Made by a program: the position numbers and the translations under genes. Below are positions 44,843 through 54,497 of a stretch of DNA of 64,000 nucleotides, piece by piece. The stretch is from Propionibacteriales bacterium (GTDB lineage Bacteria; Actinomycetota; Actinomycetes; Propionibacteriales; Nocardioidaceae), in NCBI GenBank assembly GCA_026392455.1, contig JAPLCB010000004.1, positions 496,001 through 560,000 of the forward strand. Reading direction: 5' to 3'. Each line of letters starts with the position of its first letter. Position 1 is the first letter of the stretch. The notes under the pieces are model-generated. The model made no database searches. It saw nothing but the letters and a program-made list of their open reading frames with translations, and was not told where the DNA came from.

Positions 44843-45295
44843 AGCCCTCGCTCCGAACCCGGCCCCGTCCCTCGGTCCGTGCCCGCTGGGCCCGCGCTGG
44901 TCGCTCCGCCCGGCTGGCCGAGCCAGGTGCGCCCACCGGACGCTCCGGACTGGGAGCACACTGCCACCAACTGGCTGCTCGACATCTGTCCGCCGGAGTA
45001 CCGCGAGTACCCGGGCCTGCGCCGTCACCCGGCGATCCTGGCACGGTTCGCTGTCCTGCACGTCGAGGCGGGTCAGGCGGCGGTCCAGCGTGGCTTGAGC
45101 GAGGTCCGCGGCCTGCTGCGTGACATCGCCTCGCACACCGAGGTCGCCGCCGCGGTCGACGTTTGGCAGTACGAGGGCGCACGGCTGCTGGCCACCCGGC
45201 GCGCGGTCGGTCTGGTGGAGGACGCGCTCCGCGGGCAGCGGTACGCAGCGCGGATGGCGGACAGGTTCGCGGACAGGGTGGCCGACGCCGGCTGA
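44837..45295 (+). CDS. Hypothetical protein, candidate SOS-regulated
   Basis: I do not recognise the family. The 152-residue protein has a Pro-rich N-terminus (about 1-38) and a helical body at about 40-148 (WLLDICPPEYREYPGLRRHP, VLHVEAGQAAVQRGLSEVRG, VWQYEGARLLATRRAVGLVE). There is no membrane segment or LysM domain, so it is unlike the known division inhibitor Rv2719c. The ATG at 44837 lies inside a GAACATG dyad, directly after a LexA-like box; an earlier in-frame ATG (44729) would put the box inside the gene and is less likely. A Nudix gene follows 19 bp later. Confidence 0.7.
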   Translation: MFSPRSEPGPVPRSVPAGPALVAPPGWPSQVRPPDAPDWEHTATNWLLDICPPEYREYPGLRRHPAILARFAVLHVEAGQAAVQRGLSEVRGLLRDIASHTEVAAAVDVWQYEGARLLATRRAVGLVEDALRGQRYAARMADRFADRVADAG

Positions 45296-45314
45296 CCCTG
45301 GCAGAGTCCGCACC

Positions 45315-45773
45315 ATGGCGACCTCTCCGCAGGCGACGACCCCGCACGCCAGCCTCGCTGTTCTGCTCCTGGTGGACCCGCGCGGCTGGGTGCTGCTGCA
45401 GGAGCGCGACGAGTTCGCGCCCCGTGCCGCGAACCAGTGGGGCATGGTCGGCGGTCACGTCGAGGACGGCGAGGACTTCGAGCCGGCGGCGTACCGCGAG
45501 CTGGCCGAGGAGACCGGGATCGTGCTTGCTCCAGGTGCGCTCCGGCTCTGGCGAGACGCCGAGTACACCTACCCCGACGGGCACCGCGGGCGGTACCAGA
45601 TCTACGCCGCAGCCACCGACCTGACCGATGCGGACGTCGTCGTCGGCGAGGGCCGCCGGATCGTCTTCGTCGCGCCCACGGAGATTCCCGGGCTGGACCT
45701 GGCTGGCTCCTCGCGGCACTTCGTCCCGGACTTCGTGTCCTCCGACCTCTACCGCGAGCTGGTGACCCGATGA
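45315..45773 (+). CDS. Nudix hydrolase
   Basis: This 152-residue protein has a complete Nudix box, G47-x5-E53-x7-R61-E62-x2-E65-E66-x-G68 (GHVEDGEDFEPAAYRELAEE). It hydrolyses a nucleoside diphosphate linked to another moiety; the substrate cannot be told. Placement after a putative SOS gene would fit nucleotide-pool cleaning but is not proof. Its stop overlaps the next start (ATGA). Confidence 0.9.
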   Translation: MATSPQATTPHASLAVLLLVDPRGWVLLQERDEFAPRAANQWGMVGGHVEDGEDFEPAAYRELAEETGIVLAPGALRLWRDAEYTYPDGHRGRYQIYAAATDLTDADVVVGEGRRIVFVAPTEIPGLDLAGSSRHFVPDFVSSDLYRELVTR

Positions 45774-46717
45774 CCCCCTCGACCCCGACCACCCGACTCC
45801 CCGTCGAGGTTGTGCCGGTTCCTGCGCACGGCGCCGAGGACGTCGTGGTCGCCGACAACGGCCTCGTGTACACCGGGACCGAGGACGGCAGCATCTTCGC
45901 GGTCCGTCCCGACGGCTCCGGGGTGGACCTGGTCGGGTCCACCGGCGGCCGGCCGCTCGGCATCGAGCTTCTCGGCGACGACCGGTTGCTGATCGCGGAC
46001 GCGCACCACGGGTTGCTGGCCATGGAGCTGCGCACGGGGGCGCTGGAGACCCTGGTCGACGCCGTCGAGGGCCAACCCCTGGTCTTCTGCAACAACGCCG
46101 CGGTGGCGGCCAACGGTGACATCTGGTTCTCGGACTCCTCGACCCTGTTCGGGATCGAGAAGTGGAAGAACGACTTCGTCCAGAACACCCGTACCGGCCG
46201 GTTGTTCTGCCGGCGTACCGACGGGACCGTGGAGACCCACCTCGACGGTCTGGCCTTCGCCAACGGGGTGGCCCTGGCAGCAGACGAGTCGTACGTCGCC
46301 GTCGCTGAGACCGCTGCCCGGACCGTCGTCCGGCTGTGGCTCACCGGGCCTCGCGCCGGTGAGCGTGACCTGTTGGCCTCCGACCTGCCCGGTTACCCCG
46401 ACAACATCGCGCGTGGTTCCGACGGGTTGATCTGGGTCAGCATCGCCTCGCCGGTCGACCCGGTGGTCGAGCGGATCCAGCGGGCCCCGCTGGCGCTGCG
46501 CAAGGTGGTCACCGCGGTCCCGGAGGTTCTCCAGCCGAAGCCCAAGCAGACGGTCAGGGCGATGGCCTTCGCGGGCGACGGCGCCGTGGTCCACGACGTC
46601 AGCGGCGACGTGGACGGGTTCCACATGGTCACCGGTGTCCGCGAGCACGAGGGTCGGCTGTGGCTCGGCAGCCTCCACGAGCCGGCGGTTGCCGTGATCT
46701 CACTGCCGGGCGACTAG
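45770..46717 (+). CDS. SMP-30/gluconolactonase or strictosidine-synthase-like beta-propeller
   Basis: This 315-residue protein has the six-bladed propeller pattern: GAEDVVVADNGLVYTGTEDG, GRPLGIELLGDDRLLIADAH, NNAAVAANGDIWFSDSST and YPDNIARGSDGLIWVSIASP. Such enzymes are metal-dependent lactonases or related hydrolases. It has no signal peptide. It is translationally coupled to the Nudix gene. The TAG stop is part of a TAGACT box that may serve dxs. Confidence 0.85.
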   Translation: MTPSTPTTRLPVEVVPVPAHGAEDVVVADNGLVYTGTEDGSIFAVRPDGSGVDLVGSTGGRPLGIELLGDDRLLIADAHHGLLAMELRTGALETLVDAVEGQPLVFCNNAAVAANGDIWFSDSSTLFGIEKWKNDFVQNTRTGRLFCRRTDGTVETHLDGLAFANGVALAADESYVAVAETAARTVVRLWLTGPRAGERDLLASDLPGYPDNIARGSDGLIWVSIASPVDPVVERIQRAPLALRKVVTAVPEVLQPKPKQTVRAMAFAGDGAVVHDVSGDVDGFHMVTGVREHEGRLWLGSLHEPAVAVISLPGD

Positions 46718-46774
46718 ACTTTCGCAGACGGCCCGACCGAGGGCCGGCACGTCGGACGAGCGGGAGGCGGGGCT

Positions 46775-48676
46775 GTGGGGGGCCATCTCAAGTCGATCAC
46801 CGGACCGCAGGACCTCCGCGGTCTCGACGATCGGCAGCTCAGCGAGCTCGCTACCGAGATCCGTGACGAGCTGGTCCGCACCTGTGCGCCGCGCGGCGGT
46901 CATCTCGGCCCCAACCTGGGCGTGGTGGAGCTGACCCTGGCGATCCACCGGGTCTTCGACTCCCCGCGCGACAAGATCGTCTTCGACACCGGCCACCAGG
47001 CCTACGTCCACAAGATGCTCACCGGTCGGGCCGACCAGTTCGACTCGCTGCGCACCGAGGGCGGGTTGTCGGGCTACCCGAGCCGCGCCGAGTCCGCCCA
47101 CGACCTCGTCGAGAACTCGCACGCCTCGACCTCGCTCTCCTACGCCGACGGCCTGGCCAAGGCCTACGCGATCCGCGGCGAGAAGCGGCACGTCGTCGCC
47201 GTCGTCGGTGATGGCGCCCTCACGGGCGGGATGGCGTGGGAGGCCCTGAACAACATCGCGATCGGCAAGGACCGGTCGCTGGTGATGATCGTCAACGACA
47301 ACGGCCGCTCGTACCAGCCGACGGTCGGCGGTCTGGCCAGCGCTCTGACGGCGTTGCGGACCAACCCGCGGTACGAGCAGGTGCTCGACCAGGTGAAGCG
47401 TCGACTCCAGGGCGTCGGTGGGGTCGGTGCCGCGGCCTACGACGCCCTGCACGCGATGAAGAAGGGCATGAAGGACGCACTGGCGCCCCAAGGCCTCTTC
47501 GAGGACCTCGGCCTGAAGTACGTCGGACCCATCGACGGCCACGACCGGGTCGCCGTCGAGCACGCGCTGACCCAGGCGAAGCGCTTCGGCGGACCGGTGA
47601 TCGTGCACGTGATGACCCAGAAGGGTTTTGGCTACCACCCCGCCGAGCGCAACGAGAACGACCAGATGCACCAGGTCGGGCCGATGGACCCGGAGACCGG
47701 TGAGCCCCGGCCCAAGGGTCGGATCTGGACCGACTTCTTCACCGACGAGATCGTCAAGATCGGCGAGGAGCGCCAGGACATCGTCGCGATCACCGCCGCG
47801 ATGCTCTACCCGGTCGGCCTCGACCGGTTCGCAGCCCGGTTCCCCGAGCGCACCTTCGACGTCGGGATCGCCGAGCAGCACGCGGTCACCAGTGCCGCCG
47901 GCCTGGCCATGGGTGGCCTCCACCCCGTGGTGGCGATCTACGCGACCTTCCTCAACCGGGCCTTCGACCAGGTGCTGATGGACGTGGCCCTGCACAACCT
48001 CGGTGTCACCTTCGTGATCGACCGGGCCGGCGTGACCGGCGACGACGGGGCCAGCCACAACGGGATGTGGGACATGTCGATCTTCCAGGTCGTCCCCGGG
48101 CTGCGGCTGGCCGCTCCGCGGGACGGTGCCCGGGTCCGTGAGCTGCTTCGCGAAGCGGTCGCGGTCGAGGACGCGCCGACCATCGTGCGTCTGCCCAAGG
48201 GCGTGCCGCCCGAGCACGACATCCCGACCGTCAGCACCATCGGCGGCGTGGATGTCCTGGTCCGGCGGGGGAGCAAGGACGTCCTGATCGTGGCCGCGGG
48301 CTCGATGGCATCGGTCGCGGTCGACGTGGCGGCGCGGCTCGAGGACCAGGGGATCGGCGTGACCGTGGTCGACCCTCGCTGGGTCAAGCCGATCGATCGG
48401 GCGCTCGCACCGCTGGCAGTCGAGCACCGACTGGTCGTGAGCCTCGAGGACAACGGCAAGATCGGCGGTTTCGGTGCCAATCTCCTGCACGTCCTCAACG
48501 ACGCCGGGGTGGCCACGCCGTTCCGGCTGCACGGCATCCCGCAACGCTTCCTCGACCACGCCAAGCGGGACTCGATCCTGGACCAGATCGGGCTGACGGC
48601 GCAGTCGCTGGCCCGTCAGATCGTCGAGGACGTGACGGCCCTGGACGCGGGTCACTCCCTGGTCGACATCGACTAG
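46775..48676 (+). CDS. dxs: 1-deoxy-D-xylulose-5-phosphate synthase
   Basis: This 633-residue ThDP enzyme condenses pyruvate and glyceraldehyde-3-phosphate, the first step of the MEP isoprenoid pathway. [27 protein letters not shown] and the ThDP motif GDGALTGG to NDNGRSYQP are all present, with [15 protein letters not shown] in the Pyr domain. The GTG at 46775 has GGGAGG upstream. TAGACT (46715-46720), overlapping the previous stop codon, may be the -10. Confidence 0.96.
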   Translation: MGGHLKSITGPQDLRGLDDRQLSELATEIRDELVRTCAPRGGHLGPNLGVVELTLAIHRVFDSPRDKIVFDTGHQAYVHKMLTGRADQFDSLRTEGGLSGYPSRAESAHDLVENSHASTSLSYADGLAKAYAIRGEKRHVVAVVGDGALTGGMAWEALNNIAIGKDRSLVMIVNDNGRSYQPTVGGLASALTALRTNPRYEQVLDQVKRRLQGVGGVGAAAYDALHAMKKGMKDALAPQGLFEDLGLKYVGPIDGHDRVAVEHALTQAKRFGGPVIVHVMTQKGFGYHPAERNENDQMHQVGPMDPETGEPRPKGRIWTDFFTDEIVKIGEERQDIVAITAAMLYPVGLDRFAARFPERTFDVGIAEQHAVTSAAGLAMGGLHPVVAIYATFLNRAFDQVLMDVALHNLGVTFVIDRAGVTGDDGASHNGMWDMSIFQVVPGLRLAAPRDGARVRELLREAVAVEDAPTIVRLPKGVPPEHDIPTVSTIGGVDVLVRRGSKDVLIVAAGSMASVAVDVAARLEDQGIGVTVVDPRWVKPIDRALAPLAVEHRLVVSLEDNGKIGGFGANLLHVLNDAGVATPFRLHGIPQRFLDHAKRDSILDQIGLTAQSLARQIVEDVTALDAGHSLVDID

Positions 48677-48684
48677 CACCGACG

Positions 48685-50079
48685 ATGAACGTGAGACGCG
48701 GACCCGGAACCGCACGGCTCGTCCCTCTCGTCCTGGTCGTCGTCCTCACCCTGGTCGGCGGGCTGCTCGCCGGGTGCGCCGACGGCGACGAGCAGGGCCT
48801 GCTCGGCGGGGGTACCGGTTCCGGGGCAGTCACGCTGGCGGAGGCCCAGCAGCTCCTCGACACCCGGGCCGCGGCGGTCCGCGACGGGGACCGTGCCGCG
48901 TTCCTGGGCACCCTCGTCCGGAACGACACGGCCCTGGTCAAGCGTCAGCGCCGGTTGTTCGCGAACCTCCAGGACCTCCCGCTGGCAACCTTCAGCTACA
49001 CCGTCCTCCCGGCGACCTGGCCGACGCCGCTGCTGTCACCGGACTGGGGGAGTGAGGTCTCGCTGCCGCAGGTCCGGGTGACCACCCAGCTCGACGGCTT
49101 CGACGCGGTACCGGTCAACCGGATCACCGGGTTCGCCTTCGTCCGCGTGGACGGGGCGCCCCGGATCGTCTCGGAGCTGACCGGCTCCGGCGAGCAGTTC
49201 CCGGGTTCCGGCCCGGCCCCGTGGGACCTGGTCCGGGTGCGGGTGCGGACCGAGGGGGGAACGCTCCAGCTCTTCGACAACGACACCTGGGCGTCCCGGG
49301 AGCAGGTCGCGTCCGTGGTCCGGCGGGGGGTGGTCGACGTGCAGCAGGGGTTGCCGTTCGACTGGGACGGGCACGCCGTGGTGTACGTGTTCTCGCGGCA
49401 GGTCGTCCTGGACAGCTTCGAGGGTGTCCCCGGCGGCAACATCACCCACCTCGGGGCGATGACGTTCCCGGTGTACGCCGACCCGGGCCAGCCAACGGTG
49501 GCCGGGACGCGCTTCACCTTGCTGCCCAGCTCGATCCGCGCCGGCCAGCCCTTCCTGGACCGGATCACCCGCCACGAGCTGACCCACGTGGCGGTCGGTG
49601 ATCGTGACGACGGCGCGCCGGTCTGGTTCGCCGAAGGCCTGGCGGAGTACATGGGCGCGCGCTCGATCCGGAAGTTCAACCGCAAGATCGCTACGGTTGC
49701 AGTCAGCCGAGCCCGCGACGGGGTCCGCGCCCTGCCGCGGTCGGCGACCTTCAACGGGGACAACCAGGCGTGGCACTACGCCCTGAGCTGGATGGCGTGC
49801 GACTACATCGCCGCGACCCAGGGGGAGCCCCGGCTGTGGGAGCTCATGGAGGCCTTCCACAACTCCGGGGCCGGCACCCCGGACGAGCTGCAGGACGGGG
49901 TCCTGCTCACGGTCCTCGGGATCGACGGTCGGGAGCTGGCCGAGGCCGCCGGGCGGCGGATCCTGGACATCTACGACAAGGCCGGGAGTCTCACGGAGTC
50001 GCCGGTCGTGCCTCCGGTCGAGCCAGCGCCGTCCTTGGCCAGCCCTGCCACCTCGGGCAGCACCGCCTCCGCGATGTGA
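48685..50079 (+). CDS. Secreted lipoprotein zinc metallopeptidase (MA-like)
   Basis: This 464-residue protein has signal peptide 1-30 and lipobox LLAGC with C31. The body includes a domain at about 45-200 resembling a lipoprotein NTF2-like module, then the zincin motif HELTH (297-301) with a downstream WFAEGLAEY (E317/E321). It is a gluzincin of the peptidase-MA type acting outside the membrane; the substrate is unknown. The Pro/Ser-rich C-terminus is probably disordered. It starts 8 bp after dxs and may be co-transcribed. Confidence 0.85.
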   Translation: MNVRRGPGTARLVPLVLVVVLTLVGGLLAGCADGDEQGLLGGGTGSGAVTLAEAQQLLDTRAAAVRDGDRAAFLGTLVRNDTALVKRQRRLFANLQDLPLATFSYTVLPATWPTPLLSPDWGSEVSLPQVRVTTQLDGFDAVPVNRITGFAFVRVDGAPRIVSELTGSGEQFPGSGPAPWDLVRVRVRTEGGTLQLFDNDTWASREQVASVVRRGVVDVQQGLPFDWDGHAVVYVFSRQVVLDSFEGVPGGNITHLGAMTFPVYADPGQPTVAGTRFTLLPSSIRAGQPFLDRITRHELTHVAVGDRDDGAPVWFAEGLAEYMGARSIRKFNRKIATVAVSRARDGVRALPRSATFNGDNQAWHYALSWMACDYIAATQGEPRLWELMEAFHNSGAGTPDELQDGVLLTVLGIDGRELAEAAGRRILDIYDKAGSLTESPVVPPVEPAPSLASPATSGSTASAM

Positions 50080-50129
50080 ATCACCCCGCGTGCCGGGCAT
50101 ATCCGCTGCTCCCGGGGCGTTGGGGACTC

Positions 50130-50170
50130 TAGGCTGGTCCTGAACGGCTGAGACTGAGGAGCAACTAGTG
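50130..50170 (+). promoter_or_regulatory. -10 box and ribosome binding site of the PAC2-tesB operon
   Basis: TAGGCT (50130-50135) as -10 gives a leader of about 26 nt containing GAGGAG before the GTG at 50168. This contrasts with the leaderless layout of many neighbours. Confidence 0.45.
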
Positions 50171-51097
50171 ACGCAGGCACGGTTCGTGCACATCGTGGAC
50201 GACGTCCCCGAGCTCGAGGGGATGAGTGACGGGCCCGTCCTGCTCACCGCGCTCGACGGGTTCCTCGACGCCGGAAGCGCGTCCGCGCTCGCGTCCGGGC
50301 ACCTCCTGGAGAACTCCAGCAGCCGGGTGGTAGCGAGCTTCGAGGTCGATGAGTTCTTCGACTACCGGGCCCGTCGGCCACCGATGACCTTCCACGAGGA
50401 CCACTACACCGACTACGACGCCCCGCGGCTGGTGGTGCGGCTGCTGCACGACCAGGTCAACACCCCCTACCTGCTGCTGACCGGCCCGGAGCCGGACATG
50501 CGCTGGGAGGGTTTCGCCGACGCGGTGCGCAAGGTGGTCGAGCACTTCGACGTGCGGCTCACGGTCTCGATGGGCTCGGTCCCGATGGCGGTCCCGCACA
50601 CCCGACCGATCCAGCTGACCAACCACGCCACCGCGAAGCGGCTGCTGATCTCGGACAACGTCTGGGCCGGTGAGATCCGGATCCCGTCGAGCGCGCAGTC
50701 GCTGCTCGAGCTGCGTCTGGGCGAGTGGGGCCACGACGCGACCGGTTTCGTGGCGCACATCCCGCACTACGTCGCCCAGTTCGGGTACCCCGAGGCGGCT
50801 GCGGCGATGCTGACCCAGGTCGGTCTGGTGACCGGGTTGAGCTGGGACACCAGCGAGCTCGACGAGGCCGCGGACGAGCGCCGTACCGAGATCGGCAGTC
50901 AGGTCGCCGACTCCGACGAGGTGCGTGCCGTGGTCGAGGGTCTCGAGCAGCAGTACGACGCGTTCCACTCGGCCGGCGCCGCGAACCTGTTGGACGCCGA
51001 TTCGGGGGCGTTGAGCGGCGAGCTGCCGACCGGGGACGAGCTCGGGGCCCAGTTCGAGCAGTTCCTGGCCGGCCTCGACCAGGCAGGCGAGGACTGA
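50168..51097 (+). CDS. PAC2 family protein (proteasome assembly chaperone-like)
   Basis: This 309-residue protein has a PAC2 domain at about 20-215 (VLLTALDGFLDAGSASALAS, YLLLTGPEPDMRWEGFADAV, VSMGSVPMAVPHTRP) and a helical C-terminus. In actinobacteria PAC2 proteins are suspected partners of proteasome or protein-quality systems; the function here is not shown. TGATG overlap couples it to tesB. Confidence 0.9.
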   Translation: MTQARFVHIVDDVPELEGMSDGPVLLTALDGFLDAGSASALASGHLLENSSSRVVASFEVDEFFDYRARRPPMTFHEDHYTDYDAPRLVVRLLHDQVNTPYLLLTGPEPDMRWEGFADAVRKVVEHFDVRLTVSMGSVPMAVPHTRPIQLTNHATAKRLLISDNVWAGEIRIPSSAQSLLELRLGEWGHDATGFVAHIPHYVAQFGYPEAAAAMLTQVGLVTGLSWDTSELDEAADERRTEIGSQVADSDEVRAVVEGLEQQYDAFHSAGAANLLDADSGALSGELPTGDELGAQFEQFLAGLDQAGED

Positions 51098-51966
51098 TGC
51101 CGGCAACGATCGAGGAGTTCCTCGAGCTGCTCGACCTCGAGGCGATCGAGGACAACTTGTTCCGTGGCCGTCAGCCGAAGACGTCGATGCAGCGCGTCTT
51201 CGGCGGCCAGGTAGCGGCGCACGCACTGGTCGCCGCCACCAGGACGGTCGACCCGGCGTACGCGGTGCACTCGCTGCACTCGTACTTCCTGCGGCCCGGT
51301 GACACCTCGGTGCCGATCGTCTACGACGTCGAGGCCGTTCGCGACGGTCGCTCGTTCGCCACCCGCCGGGTTCTGGCCCGCCAGCACGGCCGGCCGATCT
51401 TCGCGATGACCCTGAACTTCCAGGTCCCCGAGGAGGGGCTCGAGCACCAGGACACCATGCCCGAGGTGCCGGCCCCCGAGGACTGCATGGACCTGGCGGA
51501 GATCTTCAGGGAGCGGTTCACGTCGGTCGACAACATCTTCGCCTCCGAGTGGGGAGCGCTGGAGGTCCGCTTCGCCGGCAATTCGCGTCCGGGCGGCGAG
51601 CTGCACGACCCGGCAAGGCCCGCCCAGTCGCGGCTGTGGATTCGGGTGGCCGGCGGGTTGCCCGATGACCCGTTGTGCCACACGGCCGCCTTCACCTACG
51701 CCAGCGACATGACGTTGCTGGGCGCGACCCTGACGCCGCACGGCGTGCACATCGAGACCCCCGGGATGCAGGCTGCGTCGCTGGACCACACCATCTGGTT
51801 CCACCGGCCGTTCCGGGCCGACGAGTGGTGGCTCTACGACCAGACCAGTCCGTCGGCCTCCGGTGGCCGCGGACTCGCGATCGCCCGGATCTTCACCGCT
51901 GACGGCCGACTGGTGGCCAGCGTGGCGCAGGAGGGCTTGATCCGGCTGCACGCCGATCAGGCCTGA
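51097..51966 (+). CDS. tesB: Acyl-CoA thioesterase II
   Basis: This 289-residue double-hotdog thioesterase hydrolyses medium- to long-chain acyl-CoA. The N-terminal hotdog has RVFGGQVAAHALVAATRTV and VHSLHSYFLRPGD. The C-terminal hotdog has TYASDMTLL and SLDHTIWFHRPF, in which the catalytic Asp and the Gln/Thr partners of the family fall. It is coupled to the PAC2 gene and ended by a strong hairpin. Confidence 0.94.
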   Translation: MPATIEEFLELLDLEAIEDNLFRGRQPKTSMQRVFGGQVAAHALVAATRTVDPAYAVHSLHSYFLRPGDTSVPIVYDVEAVRDGRSFATRRVLARQHGRPIFAMTLNFQVPEEGLEHQDTMPEVPAPEDCMDLAEIFRERFTSVDNIFASEWGALEVRFAGNSRPGGELHDPARPAQSRLWIRVAGGLPDDPLCHTAAFTYASDMTLLGATLTPHGVHIETPGMQAASLDHTIWFHRPFRADEWWLYDQTSPSASGGRGLAIARIFTADGRLVASVAQEGLIRLHADQA

Positions 51967-51975
51967 GGACACCGA

Positions 51976-52014
51976 CGACGAAGGGGCCCCGCGCGGTGCG
52001 GGGCCCCTTCGTCG
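51976..52014. terminator. Strong bidirectional hairpin terminator
   Basis: A perfect 17-bp stem (51976-51992 with 51998-52014) with a 5-nt loop lies between convergent tesB and htdX. Confidence 0.88.
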
Positions 52015-52058
52015 GTACCGGACTCGGAGAGGCCGGGTTCAGCAGACGCGAACGGTGA

Positions 52059-52943
52059 TCAGCGAACGCGTCCGACGACGTGCGGTGCGCCGTTCTTCGG
52101 GTTGGTCATCGAGAAGTCCAGCCCACCGTCGACGATGCGGGACCCGAAGGCCACCTTGGTCGGGAGGATCACCGGCTTCTTGAACTCGACCTCGACGGTC
52201 GCCGCATCGGGGATCCGGCTCTCCATCGCAGCGACGCAGCGGGCCTTGGTCCAGATGCCGTGGGCGATCTGGCTGGGGAACCCGAACGCCTTTGCGGTAA
52301 GCGGGTAGAGGTGGATCGGGTTGTAGTCGCCCGACACGGCCGCGAAGCGCCGACCGAGATCACCCTTGAGCTTCCAGACGGTGCCGTTGCCCGGAACCAC
52401 GTCGAACGGCTCGCCTTCCGGCTGCGCCTCCTTGTCGCCCCGACCGGGCCGCAGGTAGGTCGAGACGGCGTCCCAGACGAGCTCGTCGCCACTGGTGACC
52501 GTGGTGACGAAGTCGAACAAGGTGCCCTTGCTGTGGGCCCGCTTGTTGGTGGCCGTCGCGCTGACGCTCAACCGCTCGCTCGGGGCGATCGGCCGGTGCT
52601 GGGTCATGGTGTTGCGCAGGTGCACGCTGCCGATGGCGGCGTACGGGAAGGAGCTGTCGGTCATGATCCCCATGTGCAGGCCGAAGGCGAGCATGTGCGG
52701 GTAGGTCAGCGGCAGGTGCTGACCCGGGCCGAAGCCACACACGTCCCGGTACGCAGCGAGGTGCTCGGGATCGATGGCGACGTCCTTGCGGGTCAGCACC
52801 AGGTCGGGGATGTCCCCGCCCTTCTTGGCGATGCCGGGGATCTGGTTGACGCCCGGGATGACCGGCAGCGCCGCCTTCAGCATCGACGGCAGTGCCGAGG
52901 GCTGGCCCTCGATCAGGCGCTCCACCGCGGCGTTCTTCGTCAC
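52059..52943 (-). CDS. htdX: MaoC-like (3R)-hydroxyacyl-CoA dehydratase, HtdX-like
   Basis: This 294-residue protein has two hotdog halves; the C-terminal one carries the hydratase-2 motif SGDYNPIHLYPLTAKAFGFP with IAHGIWTKARC. It dehydrates (3R)-hydroxyacyl thioesters or hydrates the enoyl form. The GTG at 52941-52943 begins 1 nt after the fabG4 stop. The order fabG4-htdX beside divergent fadA2 equals Rv0241c-Rv0243 in Mycobacterium tuberculosis, from memory. Confidence 0.93.
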   Translation of the reverse strand: MTKNAAVERLIEGQPSALPSMLKAALPVIPGVNQIPGIAKKGGDIPDLVLTRKDVAIDPEHLAAYRDVCGFGPGQHLPLTYPHMLAFGLHMGIMTDSSFPYAAIGSVHLRNTMTQHRPIAPSERLSVSATATNKRAHSKGTLFDFVTTVTSGDELVWDAVSTYLRPGRGDKEAQPEGEPFDVVPGNGTVWKLKGDLGRRFAAVSGDYNPIHLYPLTAKAFGFPSQIAHGIWTKARCVAAMESRIPDAATVEVEFKKPVILPTKVAFGSRIVDGGLDFSMTNPKNGAPHVVGRVR

Positions 52944-52944
52944 G

Positions 52945-54297
52945 TCAGGCGCCCAGCATCATCTGGCCGCAGACGCGGACGACGTTGCCGTTGACGGCCG
53001 ACGAGCCCGGGGAGGCGTACCAGGCGATCGCCTCGGCGACGTCGACCGGCAGACCGCCCTGGGCCATCGCGTTCATCCGCTGGCCGACCTCGCGGGTGGC
53101 GAACGGAACGGCGGCAGTCATCGCGGTGATGATGAAGCCGGGCGCGACGGCGTTGATGGTGATGTCGTTCTTCAGCGTCGGGGCGACCGCGTCGACGAAA
53201 CCGATCACGCCGGCCTTGGAGGCGGCGTAGTTCGTCTGGCCCACGTTGCCGGCGATGCCCGCGATCGAGGAGACGCCGACGATCCGGCCGTTCTTGTTGA
53301 TCAGGCCCTGCTCGAGCAGCTCGGCGGTGATCCGCTCGGGCGCCGAGAGGTTGACCGCGATCACCGAGTTCCAGCGGTCGTCGGCCATGTTGGCGAGCTT
53401 CTTGTCCCGGGTGATGCCGGCGTTGTGGACGACGATGTCGACCCCGCCGTGCTTCTCCTTGACGTGGTGCGCGATCCGCTGGGCCGCGTCCTTGCCGGTG
53501 ATGTCCAGGGTCAGCTGGTCGCCGTCGAGCTCCTTCATCAGGACCTGGAGCTCACTGGCGGCCTGCGGTACGTCGATGCCGAGCACCGTCGCGCCGTCGC
53601 GGTGCAGCACCCGGGCGATCTGCTCGCCGATGCCGCGGGAGGCGCCGGTGACGATCGCGACCTTGCCGGCCAACGGCTTCGCCTGGTCGGTGACCTTGGC
53701 GGCCTTCTTGGTACCGGTGAGGCCCAGCCGGGCCACCTGGCCGGAGACGTAGGCGGACTTGGGGGAGAGGAAGAACGCGAGGGTGGACTCGAGGGTCGAC
53801 TCGGCGCCGGGGGCGACGTACACCAGGTTCGCGGTGCTGCCGTTACCGATCTCCTTGCCGAGGGAGCGGGTGAAGCCCTCAAGGGCGCGCTGGGCGATCT
53901 GCTCGTCGGTGCTCCCGGTCTGGGTCGGGTTGGTGCCGATCACGACGACCCGGGCGCAGACCTTGAGACTGCGCAGCAGCGGGGTGAAGAACTCCTGGAG
54001 CGCGATCAGCTCCTCGGGCGAGCTGATCCCGGTGGCATCGAAGACGAGGCCCTTGTACTTCTCCTCCTTGCTCGCCGTACTGCCCGCTGCGAGGTGAACC
54101 GCAGCGATGCCAAGGTTGTCCAGGGCCGTGGTCAGCGTCTCGGTGAGCCGGCCGTGACCGCCGACGACCACGGTGCCGTCCACCAGGGGAGCACCTTCGG
54201 TGTAGCGGTCGAGCTTCTGCGGGCTCGGGAGGCCCAGGTTCTTGACGAACAGCTGGCCGATCGGGCTCTTGCTGAAGGACTGGTAGCGGTCGCTCAT
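52945..54297 (-). CDS. fabG4: High-molecular-weight 3-oxoacyl-[ACP/CoA] reductase FabG4
   Basis: This 450-residue protein has an N-terminal flavodoxin-like, degenerate SDR domain (1-205) and a catalytic SDR domain with TGASRGIG (217-224), S343/S344, Y357 and K361. This two-domain form is FabG4 of actinobacteria, which reduces 3-oxoacyl-CoA with NADH. It is first in the operon with htdX and divergent from the thiolase gene, so reduction, dehydration and thiolysis or condensation steps are linked here. Confidence 0.95.
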   Translation of the reverse strand: MSDRYQSFSKSPIGQLFVKNLGLPSPQKLDRYTEGAPLVDGTVVVGGHGRLTETLTTALDNLGIAAVHLAAGSTASKEEKYKGLVFDATGISSPEELIALQEFFTPLLRSLKVCARVVVIGTNPTQTGSTDEQIAQRALEGFTRSLGKEIGNGSTANLVYVAPGAESTLESTLAFFLSPKSAYVSGQVARLGLTGTKKAAKVTDQAKPLAGKVAIVTGASRGIGEQIARVLHRDGATVLGIDVPQAASELQVLMKELDGDQLTLDITGKDAAQRIAHHVKEKHGGVDIVVHNAGITRDKKLANMADDRWNSVIAVNLSAPERITAELLEQGLINKNGRIVGVSSIAGIAGNVGQTNYAASKAGVIGFVDAVAPTLKNDITINAVAPGFIITAMTAAVPFATREVGQRMNAMAQGGLPVDVAEAIAWYASPGSSAVNGNVVRVCGQMMLGA

Positions 54298-54381
54298 GGG
54301 TGATCCTTGCTTGACGTCAGGCGGGTGGAGGAAGCAGGTCGAGGGGAATCGACGGCCGATTGGCAGCGTTGCTCATGGAAA

Positions 54382-54400
54382 TGTAACTTCAGGTGTAACT
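54382..54400. promoter_or_regulatory. TGTAACT direct repeats in the fabG4-fadA2 divergent promoter
   Basis: TGTAACT at 54382-54388 and 54394-54400 (12-bp phase), plus an inverse GTTAC at 54450-54454. The first 15 bp resemble the dyad before the nearby TetR gene (56549-56567), so one regulator may bind both. Confidence 0.45.
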
Positions 54401-54497
54401 CAGTGTCCAAAAATCGTGACGTGCGCCTCAGGGCGTATCCATCCCAGATGTTACCTGCCAGTATTGGCAGACCGTCCCGTTGATCAGGAGTCCCGTT

